DNA from: Polycyclovorans sp964425915
Lineage (GTDB): Bacteria; Pseudomonadota; Gammaproteobacteria; Nevskiales; Nevskiaceae
Length of the DNA stretch: 64,000 nucleotides
Reading direction: 5' to 3'
Assembly: GCA_964425915.1 (NCBI GenBank)
Contig: CAYROO010000006.1
Span: 62,001 to 126,000, forward strand
Shown here: positions 35,785 to 44,795 of the stretch, one piece after another
Layout: each line of letters begins with the position of its first letter
How positions within the stretch are numbered: position 1 is the stretch's first letter
The notes under the pieces: model-generated
Databases searched by the model: none
What the model was told of the DNA's origin: nothing
The model's input: only the letters and a program-made list of their open reading frames with translations
Position numbers and translations under genes: made by a program

Positions 35785-36672
35785 TCAGCCGCCGAAGAGC
35801 TTATCGAAGGCCTTGTCCAGCACCTTGTCGACCGCCTTGTCGGAGGCCTCATCGACTTCCTGATCGGACCGCTGCTCAACCCGCTCCTGCTGGCGCTTGG
35901 CTTTGTCACCCAGCAGCGAGCCGAAGCTGAAACCACCTCCGCCTTGCGCCTCGGCGTCCGCTTCGACAGAGGCACCACCCGCCGCGCCGAACAAGCCATC
36001 CAGCGACGGCATCTGCGTCGGCGCCGCCGGCAGCTCGAACCGGCTGGCGGCTGGCGTGCTGCCGTCAATGCGCGACACGCGCATTTCAGTGCCCATCCGC
36101 AGCATGCCGAGCTCGCCGGCCATCAGGCGCGCCTCCAGCTCACTGCTGCCTTTGGGCATTTCGCGGCCGCCAGCCTTCAACAAGGTCTCGCCGAACTGCA
36201 TCATGGCCTTGGAGAATTCCTGTACGCGGCGGTCCGAGGACAACACCACCTCCGCAGTTTTCTGCTGACCTTCTTCAACGTAGGTGAGCACATGGACCTT
36301 GCCCTTGATCCCAGCGACCGTCTCGCTGCGGCCGGTATCCACCAGGCTGACAAAGCCCTCGACATCGGTCGTGGGGCCGTCCGGCATCTGCGCCATACTG
36401 CCCAGCATCTGCATGGTCTGGCTGAGGTCGATCACCATGGTCTGGTCACCGGTGACCACAGCGTAGGGGGTGCCACCGCGGATCAGGGTGTACCCCTCGG
36501 CGCTGGCTGCCATCGACATCCGCACATTGCCGCCGTCGTACTCGTAGGTGATCTGGTGGGTCTCGTCACCGTCACTGACGTCGAGGACGGCGGTGCCACC
36601 CGCCCAGGCGAGCACCGGCGACAGCAGTAGCGGCATGAGGGCGCGACGCGCGAGCACAGGCAATTCAGTCAT
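35785..36672 (-). CDS. Secreted protein of unknown function (DUF4412-like)
   Basis: 295 aa. Signal peptide (about 1-24, cleaved after AWA), then a beta-rich domain (about 25-150) with the pattern YEYDGGNVRMSM...VVTGDQTMVIDL, which resembles DUF4412-type periplasmic proteins, and a low-complexity C-terminus with Gly-rich (about 235-255) and charged amphipathic repeats (SDKAVDKVLDKAFDKLF). ATG at 36672 has GGAG six bases ahead; an ATG at 36684 lacks one. It interrupts the common amiC-mutL neighbourhood. Function not known; envelope role inferred only from export. Confidence 0.6.
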   Translation of the reverse strand: MTELPVLARRALMPLLLSPVLAWAGGTAVLDVSDGDETHQITYEYDGGNVRMSMAASAEGYTLIRGGTPYAVVTGDQTMVIDLSQTMQMLGSMAQMPDGPTTDVEGFVSLVDTGRSETVAGIKGKVHVLTYVEEGQQKTAEVVLSSDRRVQEFSKAMMQFGETLLKAGGREMPKGSSELEARLMAGELGMLRMGTEMRVSRIDGSTPAASRFELPAAPTQMPSLDGLFGAAGGASVEADAEAQGGGGFSFGSLLGDKAKRQQERVEQRSDQEVDEASDKAVDKVLDKAFDKLFGG

Positions 36673-36798
36673 GAGGATCTCCATTCCAGTTTGAAAGCGG
36701 TGATGTTGGCCGATGGACGCAGCGCCATCCGCGACACCGGTCACGATTGTCGGTGCCGGTTGTGAACGCTAGAGCGGCGACGTCAGGGCGGCAATACC

Positions 36799-37986
36799 CT
36801 ATTCGCGGTAACTCACCTGCTGGGTGCCGTCGCGAACGATCTGCTGCTGGGGTCGATAGCTGGAGAAATAGCCCTTGATGCCAGCCAACATCGACTGCGC
36901 AAACCGCTCCTGCTGCTTCGCGTCCTTGAGCATGCGCTCTTCGTCGGCATTGGTGATGAAAGCCGTTTCCACCAGTACCGACGGAATGTCCGGCGCCTTC
37001 AGCACCATGAAGCCGGCCTGCTGTACATCCGACTTCTGCAGGCGGTTGACCTGGCCCAGCGCCTTGAGGATCCGGCTGCCGACGTCAAAGCTGGCCTCCA
37101 TGGTGGCGCTCTGTGACAGGTCAATCAGCACCGACGCGAGGTCACCATCCTTGCCGGACAGCTCGATGCCCCCGACCAGATCCGCCGCATTCTCGCGCTG
37201 CGCCAGCCACCGGGCATGTTCACTGGACGCGCCGCGGTTCGACAGCACGTAGACCGCTGACCCACGCAACTTGGGATCCCGGAAAGCATTGGCATGTACC
37301 GACACGAACAGGTCCGCTTCGTGCTTGCGGGCAATCTCCACCCGCTCCCGCAGCCCCAGGTAGTAGTCACCGTCACGGGTGAGCACCGCCCGCATGCCAG
37401 GTTCGGCGTTGACCATACGCGCAAGGCGACGCGCCATGGCCATCGCCACGTCCTTCTCGTAGATGCCGGTACGACCGCGCGCACCCGGGTCCTGCCCGCC
37501 ATGCCCGGCATCAATGGCGACGATGATGGGCTTCTCATCAAGGGTCATGGCCGGCGGCGGCAGCGCCGACGGTGTCGGACTGGCGGGCATGGCCAGCGGC
37601 GCATCAAGGTCCAGCACCACGCGATGCCCAAACTCGGCATTGGGGGTCAGCGCAAAGCTGCGGGGCGACACCGGTCGCGCGACATCCAGCACCACGCGCA
37701 GGCCCTGTTCACCACGCGCCGCAGACCGGACCCGGGTCACCACACCGGAACCGGTCACCGCGTTCGCCAATCGGGCACCGTCCGGGTCAACCCGGTCGAG
37801 GTCGACCACCACGCGGCTGGGGTTGTCGAGCGTAAAGACCGAGTGAACCGCTGCCCCACTGAGGTCGAACACCACGCGGGTGCTGTCCTGCGAGGCCCAC
37901 AAGCGCAGGTCACGCAACTCGGCGGCCGCGGCGGTGCCGCAGCACATCATCAGCAGACTCAAGCACAACGCACGACAGGCGGCCAT
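36799..37986 (-). CDS. amiC: N-acetylmuramoyl-L-alanine amidase with AMIN domain (AmiC/AmiB-type)
   Basis: 395 aa. Signal peptide, AMIN domain (about 22-125; VVFDLSGAAVHSVF, VVVDL), linker, and Amidase_3 zinc domain (about 165-385): VAIDAGHGGQDPGARG, the zinc glutamate in YEKDVAMAMAR, SVHANAF and VLVETAFITN. It cleaves septal peptidoglycan. No LysM repeats after the catalytic domain. GGGAGG lies eight bases before the ATG at 37986. Confidence 0.92.
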   Translation of the reverse strand: MAACRALCLSLLMMCCGTAAAAELRDLRLWASQDSTRVVFDLSGAAVHSVFTLDNPSRVVVDLDRVDPDGARLANAVTGSGVVTRVRSAARGEQGLRVVLDVARPVSPRSFALTPNAEFGHRVVLDLDAPLAMPASPTPSALPPPAMTLDEKPIIVAIDAGHGGQDPGARGRTGIYEKDVAMAMARRLARMVNAEPGMRAVLTRDGDYYLGLRERVEIARKHEADLFVSVHANAFRDPKLRGSAVYVLSNRGASSEHARWLAQRENAADLVGGIELSGKDGDLASVLIDLSQSATMEASFDVGSRILKALGQVNRLQKSDVQQAGFMVLKAPDIPSVLVETAFITNADEERMLKDAKQQERFAQSMLAGIKGYFSSYRPQQQIVRDGTQQVSYRE

Positions 37987-38015
37987 CGCTAACGCCTCCC
38001 CGACCATCTGCGGGC

Positions 38016-38044
38016 CTTATACCCAACCCGCCAGGAGAAGGCAA
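38016..38044 (-). promoter_or_regulatory. Promoter upstream of the amidase gene
   Basis: Minus strand: TTGCCT (38044-38039), 17 bases, TATAAG (38021-38016), 30 bases ahead of the ATG at 37986. It lies in the tsaE-amiC gap and could drive amiC onward. Confidence 0.6.
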
Positions 38045-38069
38045 GTATTTTTCTTTTGGTGGCAGCTAA

Positions 38070-38561
38070 TTAGCCGCCATTCTTCATGTGCTCACTGAAT
38101 AGTTGACGGGCCGGATCCTGGGGATCGGCCCAGACCGCCTCCAGAACACGTCCGCCGGCAGGGGGCAGCGCCAGGCGCAGTCGCAAACGGGCGGCGGGCA
38201 ACCATGGACCTGCGCGATCTGGCCATTCCACCAACCACAGCGCCTGATCCGGCGGATCATCCTCCAACCCCAAGCCCAGCCACTCGTCGGCATTGGCAAG
38301 CCGATACAGATCCAGATGCATGACACGCCCCGCCGACACAAGGTAAGGCTCCACCAGGGTGTAGGTCGGACTCCGGACCGCCCCGCTTACCCCCAGGGAA
38401 CGCAACAGGGCCCGCGCCAGGGTGGTCTTGCCGGCACCGAGATCGCCTTCCAATGCAATGACACCGGTGAGCCGCGGTGCCAGCGCTTGCGCCAGGGCGC
38501 TGCCCGCCCGCTCGGTGGCCTCGGCCGTCGGCAGCGGCCATGCTGAATCCTGGGCGCTCAT
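38070..38561 (-). CDS. tsaE: tRNA threonylcarbamoyladenosine biosynthesis ATPase TsaE
   Basis: 163 aa. Walker A GDLGAGKTT (39-47), the SPTYTLVEPY motif and HLDLYRLANADEW are diagnostic. It drives the TsaBD complex in t6A37 synthesis. Overlaps the nnr stop by four bases. Confidence 0.94.
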   Translation of the reverse strand: MSAQDSAWPLPTAEATERAGSALAQALAPRLTGVIALEGDLGAGKTTLARALLRSLGVSGAVRSPTYTLVEPYLVSAGRVMHLDLYRLANADEWLGLGLEDDPPDQALWLVEWPDRAGPWLPAARLRLRLALPPAGGRVLEAVWADPQDPARQLFSEHMKNGG

Positions 38562-40033
38562 GGGTTGAGCACCGACGGCAGCGTCTCGACAACATCGCTC
38601 GGCAGCAGCCCGCGCATGCCACGCGCCGCGGCCACCTGGTCTGCCGCCAGTGCATGTCCCAGAACACCGCTGCAGGCCGCCGGACCCGGCGCCAGTCCCT
38701 GCGCCATCAGGGCGCCGATCACGCCTGACAGCACGTCGCCCATGCCGCCCACAGCCATGCCCGGATTACCGGCGGCGCAGACCCAGAGATCGCGGCCGTC
38801 GGCGATCAGCGAGCCAGCCCCCTTCAAGACCACCGTGGCGCCGAAACGCGCTTGCAGCCGCTCGACACTGCCCAGTCGATCCGCTTCCACCACCGCCGCG
38901 TCGGCGACGCCGAGGAGGCGCGCCGCTTCCCCTGGATGCGGCGTCAGCACGGCGCCGCCGAGCGACTGTGGCCGCCGTGCCAACAGGTTGAGGGCATCCG
39001 CATCCAGCAGCAGCGGCCGCCCGCTGGCCAATACCGCATCGTGCAGGCCCTGGGACCAGGCGGTCAGCCCCAGGCCCGGTCCCAGCACCACCACCCGCGC
39101 CTTGCGCAGCAGCGGCTGCAGCTGCTCGGGAGACGCCACCGCATGCACCATGATTTCGGGCTGCGCCGAAACCAGCGCTGCGGCGTGATCGGGATGGGTG
39201 GCCAGACTGACCCAGCCGGCGCCACTGCGCAGCGCCGCGCGCGCCGCCAGTAGGGCGGCGCCCGCCATGCCGGGGATGCCGCCGACCACCAGCACATGGC
39301 CGTGATCGCCCTTGTGCGCGGCGGGCTGTCGCGCTGGCAGGCGGGCCGTCGTGAGGCCCGCGGGCAGGCGCCAGGCGCGCACCGGCAGATCTTCAACCGC
39401 CGTTGGCGATAGCCCCAGTGGCGCCAGCTGCCGGGCCCCGGTGTAGTTGCAGGCGACACCGGTCCACAGCCCCACCTTGTCAGCGATAAAGCTGATCGTC
39501 AGATCGGCCTCGACCGCCACCCCCTGCGGGCGTCCGGAATCGGCCGACAAGCCTGAAGGTAGATCCAGTGCCAGAACCGGTGACGGGTGAGCATTGACGG
39601 CGCGGATGGCCTCGGCGGCGTCGCCCTGCACTGGACGGCTGAGACCGATACCGAACACGGCGTCCACCAACAGCGCCGCCTCGGGGTCCAGCTCGGCTGG
39701 CCATGGTTGAACCTCGCCGCCAGCCTCCGCCCAAGCCGCGCACATGGCCTGCGCCTCAGGACGTTGCGGCGGCGACCCGACCTGAACCAGCTGCACCTGG
39801 CACCCGTCGGCGCGCGCCAGCAGGGCCAGCGCATAGCCATCGCCGCCATTGTTGCCGCTGCCACACACCACCGTGACCCTTTTCGCCTCCGGCCAGCGCT
39901 GTCGCGCGGCCTGCCAGGCGGCCGACGCCGCACGGCGCATCAAGGTCTGTGCCGAGGTACCGCTCGCGATGGCGGCCGCATCAAGCGCCCGCACCGCCGC
40001 GCTCTCATACAATGGATGGCAATCCGATTTCAT
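38558..40033 (-). CDS. nnr: Bifunctional NAD(P)H-hydrate epimerase / ADP-dependent dehydratase
   Basis: 491 aa. N-terminal YjeF epimerase domain with CGSGNNGGDG (57-66) and C-terminal ribokinase-like dehydratase domain with NPGMAVGGMGDVLSGVIGA. It repairs hydrated NAD(P)H. ATG at 40033, only 20 bases from the divergent queG start; translationally coupled to tsaE. Confidence 0.94.
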   Translation of the reverse strand: MKSDCHPLYESAAVRALDAAAIASGTSAQTLMRRAASAAWQAARQRWPEAKRVTVVCGSGNNGGDGYALALLARADGCQVQLVQVGSPPQRPEAQAMCAAWAEAGGEVQPWPAELDPEAALLVDAVFGIGLSRPVQGDAAEAIRAVNAHPSPVLALDLPSGLSADSGRPQGVAVEADLTISFIADKVGLWTGVACNYTGARQLAPLGLSPTAVEDLPVRAWRLPAGLTTARLPARQPAAHKGDHGHVLVVGGIPGMAGAALLAARAALRSGAGWVSLATHPDHAAALVSAQPEIMVHAVASPEQLQPLLRKARVVVLGPGLGLTAWSQGLHDAVLASGRPLLLDADALNLLARRPQSLGGAVLTPHPGEAARLLGVADAAVVEADRLGSVERLQARFGATVVLKGAGSLIADGRDLWVCAAGNPGMAVGGMGDVLSGVIGALMAQGLAPGPAACSGVLGHALAADQVAAARGMRGLLPSDVVETLPSVLNP

Positions 40034-40053
40034 GACGATCAGTATAGGAGCCG

Positions 40054-41118
40054 ATGTCACCGCAACGCGTGGTCGAGTCACTTCGCGACAGCGCCCGGAC
40101 CTTGGGATTCTCGGCGCTGGGCGTCGCCCATCTCCGGCTGGACGATGATGTCGCCCACCTGCAGCGTTGGCTGGCGGCCGGGCACCACGGCGAGATGGCC
40201 TATCTGGCGCGTCATGCTGAGCAGCGCGGCGACCCCACCGCCCTGCGCCCCGGCACCCTCAGCGTGATCTCGGTACGGCTCGACAACTTCCCGCCGGCTG
40301 CTGATGCTGACCAGGTATTGGCCGATCCCGACCGCGGTTATATCGCACGCTATGCGCTGGGCCGCGACTACCATCGCACCCTGCGCCAGCGCCTGCTGAA
40401 GCTCGCTGCGGCCTTGACCGATCAGGTGGGCCCCCATGGGCATCGTGTGTTCTGCGACAGCGCCCCCATTCTGGAGAAGGCCCTGGCCCGCAATGCAGGC
40501 CTGGGCTGGATCGGCAAGAACACCTTGCTGCTTGACCGTGACCGCGGCTCCTGGAGCTTCATTGGCGAGCTGTTCACCGATGCCCCGTTGCCGGTCACCG
40601 AGGCTGCGGAAGTCGCCGATGGCTGTGGACGATGCCAGGCCTGCCTGCGGATCTGTCCCACCGACGCCTTCATCGGCCCGCGTCAACTCGACGCCAGGCG
40701 TTGTATTTCCTACCTCACCATCGAGCAGCATGGCGCCATACCGGAACCGCTTCGGGCGCGTATCGGCAACCGCATATTCGGCTGCGACGACTGCCAACTG
40801 ATCTGCCCCTGGAACCGCCATGCGCAACGCAGCGTCGAGGTTGACCTGTTGCCGCGTCACGGACTGGATGATCAGCCCCTGCTCACCCTCTGGGACTGGG
40901 ATGAGACCACCTGGCTGTCGCGCACCGAGGGCATGGCGCTGCGGCGAGCGACCTGGCGCGGCTGGCGCCGCAACCTGGCCGTAGCGCTGGGCAACGCACG
41001 CCCCGATCGACGGGTCGTCGATGCACTGGCGAGCGCCAGTGACGAGGACGGCATGGTGCAGGAGCACATCCAGTGGGCCCTGCAGCGTCAGCGTCGGCAG
41101 CTGGACGACGCCGCCTGA
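40054..41118 (+). CDS. queG: Epoxyqueuosine reductase
   Basis: 354 aa. Cobalamin-binding N-terminal DUF1730 region, then two 4Fe-4S cluster motifs: CGRCQACLRICPTDAF and CDDCQLICPWN. Last step of queuosine synthesis in tRNA. TAGGAG (40045-40050) lies 3 bases from the ATG. The 3' end overlaps the end of the convergent peptidase gene by 31 bases. Confidence 0.95.
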   Translation: MSPQRVVESLRDSARTLGFSALGVAHLRLDDDVAHLQRWLAAGHHGEMAYLARHAEQRGDPTALRPGTLSVISVRLDNFPPAADADQVLADPDRGYIARYALGRDYHRTLRQRLLKLAAALTDQVGPHGHRVFCDSAPILEKALARNAGLGWIGKNTLLLDRDRGSWSFIGELFTDAPLPVTEAAEVADGCGRCQACLRICPTDAFIGPRQLDARRCISYLTIEQHGAIPEPLRARIGNRIFGCDDCQLICPWNRHAQRSVEVDLLPRHGLDDQPLLTLWDWDETTWLSRTEGMALRRATWRGWRRNLAVALGNARPDRRVVDALASASDEDGMVQEHIQWALQRQRRQLDDAA

Positions 41119-42002
41119 ACCTTTGCGGCTGTCGAGGACAGGACTGCGGGATCGCCGCCAAGTTGACGCGCCTGCACCAGCGCGGCCGAGGCCGCGGAAC
41201 GACAGCCGAGCTCAGCCAGTACGTAGGCCAGGTTGTTGTAGCCGCCGGCACTAGGCCCTTGCAGCACCGCGCGCTCAAAGGCCGCCGCCGCTTGCGGGAG
41301 ATCGCCACTGGCGTACAGGGCGTTCCCGTGGGCCAGCCAGGCGCCAGGGTGCGCCGGCCAGCGCGCGACTGCCGCCGCACTGGCGGCCCGCTCGGCCGCC
41401 ACATTGCCAACGCGCGACCATACCGCGACGGTCTGCAACCAGTCGTCGACAGTGGCCCAGGCCGGCGGCATTGAGGGCTGATGAACGGTGAACGCCCAAC
41501 CGTCCCAGCTGCGCAGAAACCGTCGGCTGTCCATCACCTCGCGTGCGGTGGTGCCGGATCGCAGGATCACCGTATCCGCAATCGGGTCCAAACCCACCAC
41601 CACGGCGTAATGCCAAACCGGCCAGCGCCGCAGGCCAAGGTTCTGTAACACCAGCACGGGCGCGCCGGCACGCAGCGCGGCGCGCAAGCCCTCAAGGTCA
41701 GGTGGAATCGCCACCGGCACGCGTCCATGGCGGCGCGCTGTTGCGCGCATTTCAGCCTGCAGGCTGCCGCGGCGATCAGGCACGAACACTTCCGGGGTCA
41801 GGGCGGCCGGCGCCACCGCGATCCCACTGGCCTGCAGCACGGTAGCCAGAGCCGCCGGCCCGCATTGAAACTCGGCTTGCGGGTGGAACGGCACGCCGGC
41901 CAGTTCGACTGGCGCCTCGCCTGCCTGTAAGGCGGTCACAGGGCGGCCGGCACACCCTGCCAGCAGCAGGGCGATCGCCGCCAGTGACAGCCGGCCGATC
42001 AA
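41088..42002 (-). CDS. PA2778-family lipoprotein cysteine peptidase with TPR tail
   Basis: 304 aa. Lipoprotein signal with LLLAGC (Cys17), a C39-like peptidase fold with catalytic Cys47 in FQCGPAALATVL and the histidine in WHYAVVVG, and a C-terminal tetratricopeptide-like region (about 190-295, with HGNALYASGDLPQAAAAFERA). Matches the PA2778 family, whose members are next to PA2779-type genes as here. Substrate unknown. Confidence 0.8.
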   Translation of the reverse strand: MIGRLSLAAIALLLAGCAGRPVTALQAGEAPVELAGVPFHPQAEFQCGPAALATVLQASGIAVAPAALTPEVFVPDRRGSLQAEMRATARRHGRVPVAIPPDLEGLRAALRAGAPVLVLQNLGLRRWPVWHYAVVVGLDPIADTVILRSGTTAREVMDSRRFLRSWDGWAFTVHQPSMPPAWATVDDWLQTVAVWSRVGNVAAERAASAAAVARWPAHPGAWLAHGNALYASGDLPQAAAAFERAVLQGPSAGGYNNLAYVLAELGCRSAASAALVQARQLGGDPAVLSSTAAKVQAASSSCRR

Positions 42003-42376
42003 ATGGCGTTAAAGATATTGATCACGCCCACCAGCTCCAGCACCAGCAGCACCACGAACAGAATGCCCAGGGCGGCAGCCAGTCCACCGGCCGGGGCCTC
42101 TTCGATATGGGCCGCAAGCTGCTGCAACTCGGTATCGCTGAGGTGCGCCAGCCGCGCCTCGACCGTCTCGGGCGCCACGCCCCAGGCGCTCAGCTGGGCA
42201 CGAACCTCCTTGGCCTCCAGGGCAAGCTGTACCGTGGCACGGGCACTGTCTGCCGCGCCTGCCTGCAGCAGGGCATCGGTCCCGATCATGGACGCCTGCA
42301 CCGGCTGGAACAGGCCCAAAAACAGGAAGGCGAGCGCGGTGAGCTGCGCGACGAGGGAACGAAAAGCCGATTTCAT
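41999..42376 (-). CDS. PA2779-family membrane protein
   Basis: 125 aa. N-terminal signal or anchor (about 8-28, ending VQAS), a helical mid-region (SARATVQLALEAKEVRAQLSAWGV in two helices), and a C-terminal TM helix (about 98-120, ILFVVLLVLELVGVINIF). Four-base overlap with the PA2778-like peptidase start shows translational coupling. A peptidase-linked substrate or partner is plausible but untested. Confidence 0.8.
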   Translation of the reverse strand: MKSAFRSLVAQLTALAFLFLGLFQPVQASMIGTDALLQAGAADSARATVQLALEAKEVRAQLSAWGVAPETVEARLAHLSDTELQQLAAHIEEAPAGGLAAALGILFVVLLVLELVGVINIFNAI

Positions 42377-42393
42377 AACGATCTCCAGAGACC

Positions 42394-44064
42394 TCAGTCA
42401 ACATTGGACGGGCGGTGGTTGCCATCACGCACGTGGCGTGCCAGCGCCCGCGTCGATGGGTCAAGTGTGCCATCGTCGCCGCCTTCCAGCGCGGACAGTA
42501 CCGTTCGGGCCAGTTGCTTGCCGAGTTCGACCCCCCATTGATCGAAGGCATTGATGTTCCACAGCACCGACAGCGCAAACGTTCGGTGCTCGTAGAGTGC
42601 CATCAGGGCGCCCAGGTGCCAGGCGTCCAGTCGATCCAGCAGTAACGTCGAACTGGGCCGGTTGCCAGCGAACACCCGATGTGGCACGGCAGCCGACAAC
42701 GCGGGTTCCCGCAACCCCTGCGCGCTGAGCTCGGAGCGCACCGTATCGGCATCCCGCCCGCGCATCAGCGCAGCGCTCTGCGCCAGGCAATTGGCCACCA
42801 GTAGGCGATGCTGGTCATGCGCCTCATGGCCGGCGTCCACCGACAGGATGAAGTCCACCGGGTGCACCTGCGAGCCCTGATGCAGCATCTGGAAGAACGC
42901 GTGCTGGCTGTTCGTGCCGACATCGCCCCAAAGCACCGGCGTGGTGGCTCGCACCACCGGGCGTCCGTTCCGCTGCACGCCCTTGCCGTTGGACTCCATC
43001 TCCAATTGCTGTAGCCAGGCGACGAAACGCTCCAAGGCCTGGGCATACGGCGCGATCACCTGCGACCCGCAACCCAGCAGATTGTGGTTCCAGACTGCCA
43101 ACAGCGCCATGATCACCGGCAGGTTCTCGGCCATCGGTGCTTCGATGAAGTGGCGATCCATCGCACGCGCGCCCGCCAGCAGTGCGCGGAACCGATCGGG
43201 TCCGATGGCCAGCATCACCGACAGGCCGACTGCGCTCCATACCGAGTAGCGCCCGCCGACCCAGTCCCAGAACCGGAACATGTTGTCGGGATGGATCCCG
43301 AAAGCCGTCACCGCCTCGGCATTGGTCGACACGGCGACAAAGTGATCGGCAATGGCCTCCTCCGGCAGCGACGCCCGCAGCCAGGCCCGGGCGGCACGAG
43401 CGTTGGCCATGGTCTCCTGCGTGGTGAAGGTCTTGCTGGTGACAATGAACAGGCAGCGATCGGGATCCAGGCCCCGCAACACGTCGAATCGCTGACGCGC
43501 GTCGACATTGGCGATGAAATGGGTCCGCGGTCCGTCCGCCTCGGCTTGCAGCGCCTCGCAGACCATGCGGGGCCCTAGATCCGAGCCACCGATACCGATA
43601 TTGACGACGTCTGTGATGGGCTCCCCACGATGGCCACGCCAGCGACCCTGCCGCACCGCGGTGGCGAACCGGGTCATCTGCTCCAACACCCCCTCCACCT
43701 CGGCCCCAACCAGAGCGCCGTCGACGGCAAAACCGTCGGCAACCGTGGCCCGTAGTGCCATGTGCAGTGCGGCGCGGTCCTCGGTGAGGTTGAGCCGCTC
43801 ACCCTGGTAAAGGCGGCGAGCGGCCTCCGGCAGGCGCGCAGCCTCGGCAAGATCGAGCAAGGCGCCAAAGATGGCAGGGTCAAGGCGCTGTTTGCTGAAG
43901 TCGAGGTGGCAGCCCGGGCCGGCGCGACAGAAGCGTGCGGCGCGGTCGGGATCGGTTCGGAACAGATCGCGCAAATCGGGCGCCTGCGTCGCCAGTTGCG
44001 CCAGCGTCTGCCAGGCGGCTTCCAGCGCAGCGCCGGCCGCAGGATCTTCATCTGATTGCGTCAT
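42394..44064 (-). CDS. pgi: Glucose-6-phosphate isomerase
   Basis: 556 aa. GIGGSDLGPRMV, VTSKTFTTQETMANA, the signature DWVGGRYSVWSAVG, and GVELGKQLA near the C-terminus. Interconverts glucose-6-P and fructose-6-P. The stop is 18 bases from the PA2779-like start, though an operon there is incidental. Confidence 0.96.
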   Translation of the reverse strand: MTQSDEDPAAGAALEAAWQTLAQLATQAPDLRDLFRTDPDRAARFCRAGPGCHLDFSKQRLDPAIFGALLDLAEAARLPEAARRLYQGERLNLTEDRAALHMALRATVADGFAVDGALVGAEVEGVLEQMTRFATAVRQGRWRGHRGEPITDVVNIGIGGSDLGPRMVCEALQAEADGPRTHFIANVDARQRFDVLRGLDPDRCLFIVTSKTFTTQETMANARAARAWLRASLPEEAIADHFVAVSTNAEAVTAFGIHPDNMFRFWDWVGGRYSVWSAVGLSVMLAIGPDRFRALLAGARAMDRHFIEAPMAENLPVIMALLAVWNHNLLGCGSQVIAPYAQALERFVAWLQQLEMESNGKGVQRNGRPVVRATTPVLWGDVGTNSQHAFFQMLHQGSQVHPVDFILSVDAGHEAHDQHRLLVANCLAQSAALMRGRDADTVRSELSAQGLREPALSAAVPHRVFAGNRPSSTLLLDRLDAWHLGALMALYEHRTFALSVLWNINAFDQWGVELGKQLARTVLSALEGGDDGTLDPSTRALARHVRDGNHRPSNVD

Positions 44065-44132
44065 GGCGTCACATTAGCCCGGATGGCCCGGTGATCGCCA
44101 ACCCCCGCGGCCTCCATGCCGGCGATGGGCCG

Positions 44133-44747
44133 TCAGCGCAGGTCGTAGTTGAAGCTCACGCTCACCCGCAGCGCGTCGATCCGACTGGCCGGCACCTCAT
44201 GGCGCAGCCAACTCTCGAACAGGATCACCTGCCCGGCACGCGGCTTGACGCTGACATGCGCCTGCTGGCGGGCGTCCGCGCGACGCGGGGGCGATGCCAT
44301 CATGCGACTGAGACGCGGGTCCTCGAACTTCAGCGGACTGGCGCCGGCCGGCGTCTGCACATAGTAGGTCCCGCTGATCACCGCGTTGGGGTGCAAATGG
44401 AAGCTGTGGGCGCAGCCGCGCGGCATCAGGTTGATCCAGCAGTCGGTCATCGCCAACTCGCGCCCGTCCAGCGCCCACTCCAGCGCCACTGCAAAACGCC
44501 GAACATGACGGTCGATGCGCCGCCGCAACAGGTCGAAAGTGGAGGAGAAGCGATGCAACTGGTCCATCGAGCCGTAGCTGGTGTAACCGCCAGGGTAACT
44601 CTGTTCCGACCAGCGCCGCCCGGCCTGATCGAAGGCTTCAATCTTTTCGCAGTCCTCCAGCAGCTCGGCGTTGAACGCCTGCGTGCCCCGGCTGATCAGG
44701 GGCGCCTGGTAGATCGGTGTGGCGAAATGGTGCTGGAGAGTGGCCAT
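44133..44747 (-). CDS. Putative 2-oxoglutarate/Fe(II) oxygenase (TIGR02466-like)
   Basis: 204 aa. Double-stranded beta-helix pattern: HSFHLHP (His114, His117, His119) then SGTYYVQTP, and LFESWLRHEVP (His183) followed by Arg194 in LRVSVSFN, consistent with iron and 2OG ligands of the TIGR02466 family (start ATPIYQAPL also fits). The start codon is one base past the U-run of the panD terminator, so no ordinary ribosome site exists outside that hairpin. Substrate unknown. Confidence 0.7.
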   Translation of the reverse strand: MATLQHHFATPIYQAPLISRGTQAFNAELLEDCEKIEAFDQAGRRWSEQSYPGGYTSYGSMDQLHRFSSTFDLLRRRIDRHVRRFAVALEWALDGRELAMTDCWINLMPRGCAHSFHLHPNAVISGTYYVQTPAGASPLKFEDPRLSRMMASPPRRADARQQAHVSVKPRAGQVILFESWLRHEVPASRIDALRVSVSFNYDLR

Positions 44748-44748
44748 G

Positions 44749-44780
44749 AAAAAGCCCGCAGCCGTTGACCGACTGCGGGC
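44749..44780 (-). terminator. Intrinsic terminator after panD, abutting the next start codon
   Basis: Minus strand: 8-bp stem GCCCGCAG/CTGCGGGC (44780-44773 with 44761-44754) and five T (44753-44749). The ATG of the 2OG-oxygenase-like gene begins at 44747. Confidence 0.8.
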
Positions 44781-44795
44781 CCGGTCGGGCGGCGC

